Positions 54,843 to 63,954 of a stretch of 64,000 bases of DNA are shown here, piece after piece (within the stretch, counting starts at the first letter, position 1; each line of letters begins with the position of its first letter). The notes beneath the pieces are model-generated. The model worked only from the letters and a program-made list of their open reading frames with translations, was not told the DNA's origin and searched no databases. Origin of the DNA: Actinomyces sp. (lineage in GTDB: Bacteria; Actinomycetota; Actinomycetes; Actinomycetales; Actinomycetaceae); the NCBI GenBank assembly GCA_022649165.1, contig JALCNR010000001.1:1-64000 (forward strand). Reading direction: 5' to 3'. The position numbers and the translations under genes were made by a program.

Positions 54843-55781
54843 GTGACGACGCGACAGAGACGAGGGCGAGGCCGGGACGCCCACCGGGACGATGCCGCGG
54901 AGGCGCAGCGAACCGTCGACTCGGGCACGGCCTCCCTGTGGTGGGACGGGCCGCGCGCGACCCTGTTCCTCGACGGCGTCGAGTCCTCCTGCGTGGATGT
55001 CGACCATCCCGGCCAACTTGAGTTCGAGTACATGCAGCAGATGACGCAGGCCCTGAGCGCCTGGCTGCCCGAACCCGCCCCGGTGCGCGCCCTGCACCTG
55101 GGGGCGGCCGCCTGCGCCCTGCCCTGGGCCTGGGACGTCCGACGGCCCGGTTCCCGTCAGGTCGCCGTCGAGGTCGACGCCGCGCTGGCCGCCGCCGTCC
55201 GCGAATGGTTCCCCCTGCCGCGCAGCCCTCGCCTGCGCATCCGGGTGGGGGACGGTCGCGGCGTGCTGGAGGCCGCCCGCGAGGGCTCCTGCGACGTCGT
55301 CGTGCGCGACGCCTTCGACCACGGCAGGGTGCCCGGCTCCCTCCTCACCGCCGGAGCGGTGCGCGCGGCGGCGCGGGCGCTGCGTCCCGGCGGCCTCTAC
55401 CTGGCCAACGCCGTCCATGGCGGCCCGCACGACGCGCGCCCCGATGTGGCAGCCGTCTGCTCGGTCCTCCCGGACGCTTGCGCCGTGTGGGATCCGAAGG
55501 TCGGGCGGGCCGCCCGTCAGGGCAATGTCGTCATCGTCGCCCAGAAGCCGGATCCCTCGTGGGAACCCGGCGCCGGGGTTCACCCGGATCCGGGTCGGGC
55601 GGGTCCTCCCCGGATGGACCCCGAGGAGCTGGACCGCCTCCTGCGCCGACTGCCCCTGCCCGCGCGTGCGGTCCGGGGTCCCGCCCTGGAGCGCTGGCTG
55701 GCGGGCGCCCGACCGCGCGAGGACGCGCCGGCGGGTCCAGGCCCGGGGCTCACACCACCCGGCCTGCCCGGTGCCGGATGA
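54843..55781 (+). CDS. Spermidine synthase-like methyltransferase-fold protein
   Basis: A 312-aa protein with the spermidine synthase/SAM-methyltransferase fold. FEYMQQMTQALSAWLP and ALHLGAAACALPWAWDVRRP resemble the nucleotide-binding start of the fold, VAVEVDAALAAAVREWF gives the acidic loop, and DVVVRDAFDHGRVPGSL is the catalytic-loop region. The polyamine-binding residues of true SpeE are not evident, so the substrate is open; such genes are common in actinobacteria as 'spermidine synthase-like'. The Pro/Gly/Arg-rich C-terminus (about 240-312) looks disordered, and its last 32 nt overlap the convergent MFS gene. Confidence 0.78.
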   Translation: MTTRQRRGRGRDAHRDDAAEAQRTVDSGTASLWWDGPRATLFLDGVESSCVDVDHPGQLEFEYMQQMTQALSAWLPEPAPVRALHLGAAACALPWAWDVRRPGSRQVAVEVDAALAAAVREWFPLPRSPRLRIRVGDGRGVLEAAREGSCDVVVRDAFDHGRVPGSLLTAGAVRAAARALRPGGLYLANAVHGGPHDARPDVAAVCSVLPDACAVWDPKVGRAARQGNVVIVAQKPDPSWEPGAGVHPDPGRAGPPRMDPEELDRLLRRLPLPARAVRGPALERWLAGARPREDAPAGPGPGLTPPGLPGAG

Positions 55782-57027
55782 GGGTGGCGGAGACGGCGAC
55801 GCCGAGCACGCCGACCGCCCAGGCCAACGCCTGGACGGCCATCGCGAGCCGGAAGTCGGGCCAGGCGTAGGCGCGGTCCGCCGACCCGCGGTCCAGGAGC
55901 CATCCGATCAGCTGGACGCTCAGCAGCGCGGCCGCGAAGCCGCCCATGTTCGTCGCGCCCGTCGCGGTGCCCAGCCGATGCGGCTCGACGCCCTGGCGCA
56001 CGAAGTCGAACCCGATGGAGGACGCGCAGCCCGACGCGGCCAGCACGACGACCAGGACCGGCGCCGTCCAAGAGGGAGCAGGAGAGGCCGGCGCCAGGAC
56101 CGCGCTCCAGGCCACGGCGACCGCGCCGGCGACGCCGAGCACGCCGGGAACACGCCCGCGGGGGTGCCGCGCGGTGAGCTGGCCGACCAGCGGCCCCAGG
56201 ACGATGCCCGCCGCCGTGTTGGCCACGAGTACGGCGGAGGCCTGCGCCTTCGTCATCCCCATGCCCAGCGTCATGAACGGCACGCCCCATAGCAGCGTGA
56301 ACACCGTCGAGGGGCCGGCCCCGCTCCAATGCGTGAAGAACCCCAGCCATGTCCAGGGGGAGGACAGCACCCGGCGCACGGTGAGGAGCACCGGCTCCCT
56401 CGTCCTCGCGCGGGCGGAGGCGTCCCCGGCCGACTCCGGGGCGGGCGCGTCACGGACCAGCGCCCCGACGGCCATCGCCGCGGCGAGGCCCAGTCCCGCC
56501 ATGATCGCGAAGGCCGTGGACCAGCCCGCCCGGTGGAGCACCCAGACGAAGGGGACCGCCGAGATCACCTGCCCGAGCAGGCCGATGATGGAGGTGAGCT
56601 GCGTGAACAGGGGAATGCGGAAGGGGGAGAACCAGGAGGGCAGCAGGCGCAGCACGGAGACGAAGGCCGTCGCGTCCCCGATCCCCAGCAGGACGCGGGC
56701 GGACAGGGCGGCGGGCAGGCCGGTGGCCAGGGCCATCCCGGTCTGGGCCACGGCCACGAGCACCGCGCCGGTGACCAGCAGCCGGCGCGGACCCCACCGG
56801 TCCAGGGCGATGCCGACCGGGATCTGAGCCGCGGCATAGACCCCGATCTGCAGGGTGGAGAAGGAGGCGAGGACGCCGGCCGACATCGAGAAACGGTCCA
56901 TCGCCTCGACGCCGGCCACACCCAGGGAGGTGCGGGCCGCCACGGCGCAGACGTAGGCCGTCATCGCGCCCAGCCAGACCGCCAGCGCCCGCGACGCCGG
57001 CGCGGGGCGCGCAGGTGCGGCGCTCAC
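55750..57027 (-). CDS. MFS transporter
   Basis: A 425-aa major facilitator with twelve predicted membrane helices. The motif between helices 2 and 3 is ALDRWGPRRLLVTG, the MFS signature (GxxxDRxGxR), and helix 4-5 motifs follow (LLGIGDATAFVSVLRLLPSWF). A central basic loop (ARARTREPVLLTVRRVLSSP, about 205-225) separates the halves. The pattern is like nitrate/hexose-phosphate or general anion transporters, but the substrate cannot be read. GTG 57027 has no clear ribosome site. It lies 27 nt after the PAC2 gene on the same strand. Confidence 0.85.
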   Translation of the reverse strand: MSAAPARPAPASRALAVWLGAMTAYVCAVAARTSLGVAGVEAMDRFSMSAGVLASFSTLQIGVYAAAQIPVGIALDRWGPRRLLVTGAVLVAVAQTGMALATGLPAALSARVLLGIGDATAFVSVLRLLPSWFSPFRIPLFTQLTSIIGLLGQVISAVPFVWVLHRAGWSTAFAIMAGLGLAAAMAVGALVRDAPAPESAGDASARARTREPVLLTVRRVLSSPWTWLGFFTHWSGAGPSTVFTLLWGVPFMTLGMGMTKAQASAVLVANTAAGIVLGPLVGQLTARHPRGRVPGVLGVAGAVAVAWSAVLAPASPAPSWTAPVLVVVLAASGCASSIGFDFVRQGVEPHRLGTATGATNMGGFAAALLSVQLIGWLLDRGSADRAYAWPDFRLAMAVQALAWAVGVLGVAVSATLIRHRAGRVV

Positions 57028-57054
57028 CGGGCGCGCCGCCCGGGCGCCGCCTGC

Positions 57055-58221
57055 TCAGGGCTGCTCGGACCCCGTCTGGTCCCATGGGTTCTCGGCGCGG
57101 TGCCGGGCCCGACGCAACCCGTCGGAGCCTGCGCCGCCGAGGCGCCGCAGCACGTCCTCGACCGTCTCGGGGCGGCGGGGCTCCGTCCCGGCGGGGTCGC
57201 GGCGGGGCTCCTCCATCGCCGTCCCGCCGCCCGTGCGGGCGCCGTCCTCCGTCTGCCCCTGGCTCGCCTCGCTCGTCTGCTCACCGTCAGACTCTCGCTC
57301 ACGTCGGTCCCGGTTCGCAAGGTAGGCCTCGATGACGTCGCCGATGTCCTCCGGTGAGGACCCGTCCCAGGCGTCCTCGGGCAGCGTCGGGGCCGACTCC
57401 GCGTCGTCGCCGCCCTCGAGGGCGTCGAAGTGGTGCTCCAGGGCCTCCACGGTGCGCGTGACCTCCGCGTTGCCCTCGATGAGGGAGGCGACCTGCTCCA
57501 TCTCCTCGGCGGCCCCGCGTTCCAGGTCGCCGACCGGCAGCGACAGGTCCGCGTAGTCGGACAGGCGGGTGAGCAGGGCGGACGCGGCGCGCGGATACGA
57601 GTTCTCCGCCATGTAGTAGGGGACGGCCGCGATGAGGGTCGCGCCCTCGATCCCCTCGCCCGCGAGCCGGTCCTGGAGGTAGCCCGACACGGGCGCGGGG
57701 AACTGCATGGTGCCCGGCATCTGCGGCTGATCTGGGATCAGCGAGTCGTCCGTGGCCTGGACGTGGACCGGGGTCGGACGCGTGTGCGGCACGCCGGCCG
57801 GGATGCCGTACAGGGAGAAGCTGATCTCGACGCCGGCCGCCCGCGCCAGGGCCGTCACCGCGTCGCCGAAGGACTCCCACCGCGCATCGGGCTCGGGGCC
57901 GTGCAGCAGCAGGATGGGATGCCCCATGTCGTCGTGGACGAGGTCCAGCGCGATCTCGGGCATCTCGATGTCCGTTGTCACCCATTTCTCCACGGACATG
58001 ACCGGCCGGTGGGAGCGGTAGTCGATCAACAGGTCGGAGTCGAAGGTCGCGACGCGCTGGGAGCCCAGCGAGCGCATCATCTGCTCGATCGCCAGGCCGC
58101 CCGCCGCGCCCGCGTCCATCGCGCCGTCGAAGTGCGTGACCAGGATCGGGGCGTGGGCGCCCGAGGCGGGCCCCTCGCGGTACAACCCGACTCCCCGTCC
58201 TGTCCGTGCCGTGTTGCCCAT
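57055..58221 (-). CDS. PAC2-family protein
   Basis: A 388-aa protein with a PAC2 (proteasome assembly chaperone-like) domain at about 20-280: ILVTHFDGAMDAGAAGGLAI, YRSHRPVMSVEKWVTTDIEM, ILLLHGPEPDARWESF, and VPYYMAENSYPRAASALL. Bacterial PAC2 proteins have no settled role, and whether proteasome genes exist in this genome cannot be told. The C-terminus (about 290-388) is acidic and low in complexity. ATG 58221 has GGAGG 6-9 nt upstream. It is divergent from the HelD-like gene. Confidence 0.88.
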   Translation of the reverse strand: MGNTARTGRGVGLYREGPASGAHAPILVTHFDGAMDAGAAGGLAIEQMMRSLGSQRVATFDSDLLIDYRSHRPVMSVEKWVTTDIEMPEIALDLVHDDMGHPILLLHGPEPDARWESFGDAVTALARAAGVEISFSLYGIPAGVPHTRPTPVHVQATDDSLIPDQPQMPGTMQFPAPVSGYLQDRLAGEGIEGATLIAAVPYYMAENSYPRAASALLTRLSDYADLSLPVGDLERGAAEEMEQVASLIEGNAEVTRTVEALEHHFDALEGGDDAESAPTLPEDAWDGSSPEDIGDVIEAYLANRDRRERESDGEQTSEASQGQTEDGARTGGGTAMEEPRRDPAGTEPRRPETVEDVLRRLGGAGSDGLRRARHRAENPWDQTGSEQP

Positions 58222-58458
58222 CACGCGCCTCCTCCCTGTCGCCCCGCATGTCGCTGTCTGCGGGGACTGCCGTCCCCGATGCCCACGGTACCCGGCGGGC
58301 GCACCTGCGGCGAGGTCTGGCCCGCGGATTGCGCCACGGGTGGAATCGGGCGGCCCCCGTCCGATCGGAGACGTCCGCCCTGGAACGCGCGGCGCGCGGC
58401 ACGGCCGCGATGGGGCAGAATAGTGGACCGGTTTTCCGGTGAGGAAGGGTGCGATCGC

Positions 58459-60777
58459 GTGGACGAGGAGCGGAGCGCGGGCTTCGAGGACCAGGTGCGG
58501 ATCGAGCAGGAGGTTGTCGACCGGGTGTACGCCCGGCTCGACGGCATCCGCGAGGGGTACCGATCGAGCCTGCGCGAGGTCAACGCCTCCCATGGCGTGG
58601 GCACCGGGCAGGGCGACCGCGAGCGTGACGTCATCGCCTCCCACTTCGGGGAGCTGATCGAGCGCCTGGGGCTGGTGGAGGAGCGCCTGGTCTTCGGGCG
58701 GCTCGACCCGCGCGAGGGCGGATCCCGCTACATCGGCCGCATCGGGATCTCGGACGAGGACGGGGCGCCGTTGCTCATCGACTGGAGGGCGCCGGCCGGA
58801 CGCGCCTTCTACCAGGCGACCGCCGCGCATCCGGAGGGCATCGCCAGGCGACGCCACATCGCCACGCGACGCCGGGTCGTCACCGGACTGGAGGACGAGC
58901 TGCTCGACACCGACTCGGCCCGCGAGCAGGGGCTGGAACTGCAGGGCGAGGGCGCGCTCATGTCGGCGCTGTCCCAGGCCCGCGAGGGGCGCATGACGGA
59001 CATCGTCTCCACGATCCAGGCGGAGCAGGACCGCGTCATCCGCGCTCCCGGGCGCGGGCTCCTGGTCGTCGAGGGAGGGCCCGGGACCGGCAAGACGGCG
59101 GTGGCCCTCCATCGCGCGGCGTTCCTGCTCTACGCGGAGCGCGAACGCCTGGAGCGCTCCGGTGTCCTCATCGTCGGCCCCTCGCGCGTCTTCCTCCGCT
59201 ACATCGAGCAGGTCCTCCCCTCCCTGGGCGAGTCCGGCGTGGTGGCGACGACGCTCGGCGACCTCGTCCCGGGGGTCCACGCGGGCGCGGTCGACCCCGA
59301 GGACGTCGACCGGGCGAAAGGGGATCCCGCCTGGGCGGGGGTCCTCGCCGCCGCCGTGCGCGACCTCGAGCGCGTCCCGGACCGCGACCAGGTGCTCGAC
59401 ATCGGGGGGCACCCGGTCACCCTGACGGTCTCCGACGTCGCCGCGGCCCGCACGCGGGCGCGCCGCAGCGGGAAGCCGCACAACGTCGCCCGGGAGTCCT
59501 TCGCCCTGGGCCTCGTGGACCTCCTCGCCCAGCGGGTGCTCACGGAGGCCGCCGACGAGGACGACGCCGCCCCGGTCCAGCGCGATCCCGAGGAGCTCCA
59601 ACTGTGGCGCCAGGAGGTCCGCGAGTCCGTTGACGCGCGCCGCGCGATCAACCTCGCGTGGATGCCGACCTCGGGAACGGCCCTGCTCGAGCGCCTCTAC
59701 GCACGCCCGGACCGGCTGGCCCGGCTCAACGCCTCGGCGTCCCCGCGGCTGTCCGCGGAGCAGCTCGCCCTGGTCGCGCGGCCGAAGGGGGCACCGCTCA
59801 CGGTCTCCGACATCCCTCTGGTCGACGAGCTGGAGGAGCTGCTCGGCCCCTCGGCGGCGGTGGGCGCCCGCGAGGCGGCCGAACGCACCCGACGTCGGGA
59901 CCTCGAGCTCGGGCGCGCACAGGCGACGCTGGAGGACATGGGGCTCGAGGACAGCCCCGTCACCGCCGACGCGCTGGCCGCCACCGTCGAGGAGGCGAGG
60001 ACGGTGGCTCCCCTGGCCGAACGCGCCGCGGCCGACCGGTCATGGACCTATGGCCACATCATCGTCGACGAGGCCCAGGAGCTCTCCCCCATGGCCTGGC
60101 GCGCGCTGCTGCGCCGGTGCCCCTCTCTCAGCCTCACGGTCGTCGGGGACCTCGACCAGCGTCGCGGACATCGCCGTCCGCGCACGTGGCGTGCGGCGCT
60201 GGGCCCCGCCGCGCGGGCGCTCGCCGATGAGAAGGTGCTCTCGATCTCCTACCGCACCCCGGCCACCCTCATCAAGCTGGCGGAGCGCACGATGGCGGAC
60301 GTCGGGGATCCCGTGCGCCACCCCGTCCGGGCCGTGCGCGACGTCCCCGACGCCTACGCGCTCACCCGGGTGCCCGGGGGCGTTCGCGAGGCGGCGCCCC
60401 GCGAGAAGGACCCGATGTGGGGGCATGTCCAGCGCGCCCTCTCCGAGGAGACCCGCCGCCTCGACGCCACGGCGGGCACGGGACGGGGGCGCCTGGCGGT
60501 CGTCGTCGCCACGCGGCGCGCCGGCGCCTGGGGGGCCGACTCGGTCGGCTACTCGGGTCTGGACCAGCGGGTGTCGCTGCTGTCCGCGGTGAGCGTCAAG
60601 GGCCTCGAGTTCGACGACGTGATCCTCGTCGAGCCCTCCGAGATCCTCGAGGACGGCACCGGCGACCTCTTCGTGGCGATGACCCGGTCCACCCGGCGCC
60701 TCCACGTGGTGGCCGCCGGGGCGCTCCCCGCGGCGATGGACACGGACGACTCTCAGATCCGGGCTCTGGCACGATGA
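58459..60777 (+). CDS. HelD-like superfamily 1 helicase (RNA polymerase-associated type)
   Basis: A 772-aa UvrD/HelD-type ATPase. HelD family members bind RNA polymerase and release it from stalled complexes, some giving rifampicin tolerance. The N-terminal coiled coil (about 5-90), Walker A GGPGTGKTAVALHRAAF (about 206), motif II IIVDEAQELSPMAWRALL (about 536), motif III VVGDLDQRRGHRRPRTW and the C-terminal SVKGLEFDDVILVEP and VAMTRSTRRLHVV are present. The GTG 58459 follows GAGGAAGG; GTG 58423 in frame is an alternative. It lies 4 nt before serA. True helicase activity is not implied. Confidence 0.88.
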   Translation: MDEERSAGFEDQVRIEQEVVDRVYARLDGIREGYRSSLREVNASHGVGTGQGDRERDVIASHFGELIERLGLVEERLVFGRLDPREGGSRYIGRIGISDEDGAPLLIDWRAPAGRAFYQATAAHPEGIARRRHIATRRRVVTGLEDELLDTDSAREQGLELQGEGALMSALSQAREGRMTDIVSTIQAEQDRVIRAPGRGLLVVEGGPGTGKTAVALHRAAFLLYAERERLERSGVLIVGPSRVFLRYIEQVLPSLGESGVVATTLGDLVPGVHAGAVDPEDVDRAKGDPAWAGVLAAAVRDLERVPDRDQVLDIGGHPVTLTVSDVAAARTRARRSGKPHNVARESFALGLVDLLAQRVLTEAADEDDAAPVQRDPEELQLWRQEVRESVDARRAINLAWMPTSGTALLERLYARPDRLARLNASASPRLSAEQLALVARPKGAPLTVSDIPLVDELEELLGPSAAVGAREAAERTRRRDLELGRAQATLEDMGLEDSPVTADALAATVEEARTVAPLAERAAADRSWTYGHIIVDEAQELSPMAWRALLRRCPSLSLTVVGDLDQRRGHRRPRTWRAALGPAARALADEKVLSISYRTPATLIKLAERTMADVGDPVRHPVRAVRDVPDAYALTRVPGGVREAAPREKDPMWGHVQRALSEETRRLDATAGTGRGRLAVVVATRRAGAWGADSVGYSGLDQRVSLLSAVSVKGLEFDDVILVEPSEILEDGTGDLFVAMTRSTRRLHVVAAGALPAAMDTDDSQIRALAR

Positions 60778-60781
60778 GACC

Positions 60782-61987
60782 ATGACGCGCGCACTGCTCC
60801 TGGAGAACCCCCATCCGGATGCCGATCGCATCCTGGCCTCCCGGGGGATCGAGGTGACGCGGGTCCGAGGCGCCCTCGACGAGGACGAGCTGATCGGCGC
60901 CCTCGATGGCGTCGACATCCTGGGGATCCGCTCGAAGACGCGTGTCACGGCCCGCGTCCTCGACGCCCGCCCCCATCTCGCCGCCATCGGCGCCTTCTGC
61001 ATCGGGACGAACCAAATCGACCTGGCGGCGGCGACCCGGCACGGCATCGCCGCGTTCAACGCCCCCTACTCGAACACCCGCTCCGTCGTGGAGTTGGCCG
61101 TCGGGGAGATCATCGACCTCACCCGGCGCGTGACCGTGAAGAACTCGCGGATGCACCGCGGGGTGTGGGACAAGTCCGCGGAGGGATCCCACGAGGTCCG
61201 CGGGCACACCCTGGGGATCATCGGCTACGGGAACATCGGCACTCAGCTGTCCGTGCTGGCCGAGGCCCTGGGCCTCAACGTCATCTACTTCGACACCGTG
61301 GAGCGCCTCTCGCTGGGCAACGCGACCCAGATGCCGACCATGGAGTCCGTGCTGCGCGAGGCGGACATCGTCTCCATCCACGTCGACGGGTCGTCCCGCA
61401 ACACGAACCTCTTCGGGGATCGCGAGTTCTCGCAGATGAAGAAGGGAGCTCTGTTCATCAACCTGTCCCGCGGGTTCGTCGTGGACATCGCGGCCCTGTA
61501 CGACCACCTGGTCTCCGGGCATCTGGGCGGAGCCGCGATCGACGTGTTCCCCGAGGAGCCGCGGGCCAACGGGGAGGCCTTCGAGTCCCCTCTCACCGGG
61601 CTGGACAACGTGATCCTCACCCCCCACATCGGGGGTTCCACGGAGGAGGCCCAGCTCGACATCGGCCGGTTCGTGTCCACGAAGCTCGCCGACTACCTCG
61701 ACACGGGGTCCACGGAGATGAGCGTGAACCTGCCGGACCTGCAGCTGCGGCCCTCTGCCTCCAGCCGCTACCGCATCCGCCTCATCCATCGCAACACCCC
61801 CGGCGTGCTCGCCCTGGTCAACCAGACCTTCGCCGAGTCCGGCGCGAATATCGACGGTCAGATCCTCTCCACGGCTGGCGGCATCGGCTATGCGATCACG
61901 GACATCTCCTCCGAGCTCCCGATAGAGGCCCTCGAGGCGATCTCGACGATGCCCGACACCGTCCGGCTGGCCGTCACCCCGCTGTGA
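60782..61987 (+). CDS. serA: D-3-phosphoglycerate dehydrogenase
   Basis: SerA performs the first step of serine biosynthesis, oxidising 3-phosphoglycerate. The 401-aa enzyme has the NAD loop TLGIIGYGNIGTQLSVLAE, the catalytic Arg in INLSRGFVVD, Glu in DVFPEEP and His in LTPHIGGSTEEAQ, and an ACT domain at about 330-401 (RIRLIHRNTPGVLALVNQTF) for serine feedback. It lacks the intervening domain of long actinobacterial SerA proteins, so it is the short E. coli-like type. No Shine-Dalgarno precedes the ATG, which is 4 nt after the HelD stop, suggesting coupling. Confidence 0.94.
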   Translation: MTRALLLENPHPDADRILASRGIEVTRVRGALDEDELIGALDGVDILGIRSKTRVTARVLDARPHLAAIGAFCIGTNQIDLAAATRHGIAAFNAPYSNTRSVVELAVGEIIDLTRRVTVKNSRMHRGVWDKSAEGSHEVRGHTLGIIGYGNIGTQLSVLAEALGLNVIYFDTVERLSLGNATQMPTMESVLREADIVSIHVDGSSRNTNLFGDREFSQMKKGALFINLSRGFVVDIAALYDHLVSGHLGGAAIDVFPEEPRANGEAFESPLTGLDNVILTPHIGGSTEEAQLDIGRFVSTKLADYLDTGSTEMSVNLPDLQLRPSASSRYRIRLIHRNTPGVLALVNQTFAESGANIDGQILSTAGGIGYAITDISSELPIEALEAISTMPDTVRLAVTPL

Positions 61988-62046
61988 GCTGCCGCCGCGG
62001 CCTTGCGGGGGACGTCCCCGTGCCCCGGGTGAACGCGGGAGAGCGA

Positions 62047-62062
62047 CCTACGCTACCGTAGG
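62047..62062 (+). promoter_or_regulatory. Palindrome at the fadD promoter
   Basis: CCTACG (62047-62052) and CGTAGG (62057-62062) form a perfect 6-bp inverted repeat with a CTAC centre, about 36 nt before the acyl-CoA ligase start. It contains TACGCT and overlaps TAGGAT, both possible -10 hexamers. Its shape suits a TetR-family operator, as often found at fatty-acid genes. No regulator gene is nearby. Confidence 0.45.
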
Positions 62063-62097
62063 ATTCCGTCACCACGCGTCACGAGGCTGGAGGTCAG

Positions 62098-63954
62098 ATG
62101 TCCCTCACGGATGAGCTGCGCGCCGGGTACGCGCCCGGCGTTCCCTTCACCGTCAACGTCACGGACCAGCGGGTCCCGGATCTTCTTGAGGACTCGGCCC
62201 GTCGCCACCCCGATCGCGCGGCCCTGGACTTCTTCTCCCGCACGACCTCCTACCGGCAGCTGGCGGACCAGGCCCGGCGCGGTGCCGCGCTGCTGGCTCA
62301 GGCGGGGGTGCGTCCCGGCGATCGCGTGGCGCTGGTCATGCCGAACTGCCCGCAGCACGTCACCGCCGTCTTCTCCGCCATGATGCTGGGCGCCATCGCC
62401 GTCGAGCACAACCCCCTGGCCCCCGCGCGGGAGCTCGAAGCAGAGTTCCGCCGTCACGGCGCGCGCGTGGTCGTGGCCTGGGAGAACTCGGTGGAGAAGC
62501 TCGGCTTCCTGGACCCCGGGGTGGTGGTCTTCGGGGTGTCCCTGGCCGACGCCCTCCCCCTGGCCTCCCGCGCCCTGCTCCGCCTGCCCCTGCCCGCCGC
62601 CCGGCGCCGTCGCGCCGACCTGTCGGCGCCGACGCCTCCGGGAGTGCGCTCCTGGGACCACGGCGTCGCCCGCGCCTCCCGATGGGAGGGCAGCTGCCCG
62701 GCCGGACCCGACGACCCTGCCCTGCTCATCCACACGGGCGGCACGACGGGCGTGCCCAAGGCGGCGACCCTCACCCACCGCAACCTGTGCGCCAACGTCG
62801 CCCAGGACATCGCGTGGGTGCCCGACCTCCACGAGGCCGCAGAGGTCTTCGACTGCGTCCTCCCCCTGTTCCACGCCTTCGGCTTCGGGATCTCGATGCT
62901 CGCCGGGATCCGCCTGGCCGCCACCATCGCCCTCTTCCCGAAGTTCGACGTCGCCATGGTCCTCACCTCCCAGAAGCGTCTGCCGTGCACGTTCTTCGTC
63001 GGGGTCCCCCCGATGCTGGAGCGCCTCCTGGCCGGCGCCGATGAACTGGGCGCCGACCTCACCTCCATGCGCTACACGCTCTCGGGGGCCATGGCCCTGG
63101 ACCGCGACTTGGCTCGCCGCTGGGAGAAGGCCTCGGAGGGGCTCATCATCGAGGGATACGGGATGACGGAGGCCTCGCCCGTCATCGTCGGCAATCCCGT
63201 GTCGCCCGAGCGCCGCCCCGGAGCCCTGGGGGTGCCCTTCCCCTCCACCGAGGTCCGCCTGGTCGACCCCGAGGATCCGTCCCGCGACGTCGCTCCCGGC
63301 GAGGTCGGCGAGTTGATCGCCCGTGGGCCCCAGGTCTTCTCCGGCTACTGGGACAGCCCCGAGGAGACGGCGGAGGCCCTGCGCGACGGCTGGCTGCGCA
63401 CCGGCGACCTGGCCCGCGTCGACGACGGGTTCCTCGTCATGGCCGACCGCCGCAAGGAGATGATCAACGCCCAGGGCTTCAACGTCTATCCCAGCCAGGT
63501 CGAGGACGCCGTCCGTTCGATGCCGGGGGTGCGCGACATCGCCGTGGTCGGTGTCCCCGCCGGCGCCTCCGGCGAGAGCGTTGTGGCCGCCATCGTCCTG
63601 GAGGCAGGCGCGTCGGTCACCCTGGAGGACGTGCGCACCTGGGCGGAGAAGTCCCTCGCCCACTATGCGCTTCCCCGCCAGATCGTGGTGATGAAGGAAC
63701 TGCCGCGCAGCCAGATCGGCAAGGTCATGCGCCGCCGCGTGCGCGAGGAGATCCTCGGCGTCCAAGAGCGGGTCGCCGGCCTCGCCGACCAAGCCCAGAT
63801 CGCCGTCAACGCGGTGGCCGCCGAGGCCGCCGAACGCCTCAAGGGGCTACGGGACCTCCGCGAGCAGTCAGGGCGCGGCCCCTCCCCCTCCGGCACGACG
63901 GGATCGGACGCCGCCGGCTCCGAGAGCGCCCGGGGCGACGGAACCGCGGACTGA
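62098..63954 (+). CDS. Long-chain fatty-acid--CoA ligase
   Basis: A 618-aa AMP-forming acyl-CoA synthetase that activates fatty acids with ATP and CoA. The P-loop LIHTGGTTGVPKAATLTHRN (about 211), GYGMTEASPVI (about 349) and the WLRTGDLARVDDGFLVMADR and RKEMINAQGFNVYPSQVEDA segments are all present, with the catalytic lysine in RSQIGKVMRRRVREE. An approximately 60-aa tail beyond the usual end is Ala/Gly/Ser-rich. ATG 62098 has GGAGG 5 nt upstream. FadD-type function is likely; chain-length preference is unknown. Confidence 0.93.
   Translation: MSLTDELRAGYAPGVPFTVNVTDQRVPDLLEDSARRHPDRAALDFFSRTTSYRQLADQARRGAALLAQAGVRPGDRVALVMPNCPQHVTAVFSAMMLGAIAVEHNPLAPARELEAEFRRHGARVVVAWENSVEKLGFLDPGVVVFGVSLADALPLASRALLRLPLPAARRRRADLSAPTPPGVRSWDHGVARASRWEGSCPAGPDDPALLIHTGGTTGVPKAATLTHRNLCANVAQDIAWVPDLHEAAEVFDCVLPLFHAFGFGISMLAGIRLAATIALFPKFDVAMVLTSQKRLPCTFFVGVPPMLERLLAGADELGADLTSMRYTLSGAMALDRDLARRWEKASEGLIIEGYGMTEASPVIVGNPVSPERRPGALGVPFPSTEVRLVDPEDPSRDVAPGEVGELIARGPQVFSGYWDSPEETAEALRDGWLRTGDLARVDDGFLVMADRRKEMINAQGFNVYPSQVEDAVRSMPGVRDIAVVGVPAGASGESVVAAIVLEAGASVTLEDVRTWAEKSLAHYALPRQIVVMKELPRSQIGKVMRRRVREEILGVQERVAGLADQAQIAVNAVAAEAAERLKGLRDLREQSGRGPSPSGTTGSDAAGSESARGDGTAD

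Noticed and set aside
62006..62020. CGGGG-GACGT-CCCCG hairpin after serA as a terminator
   Set aside because: The stem is only 5 bp and no T-run follows, so I could not support it as a feature.
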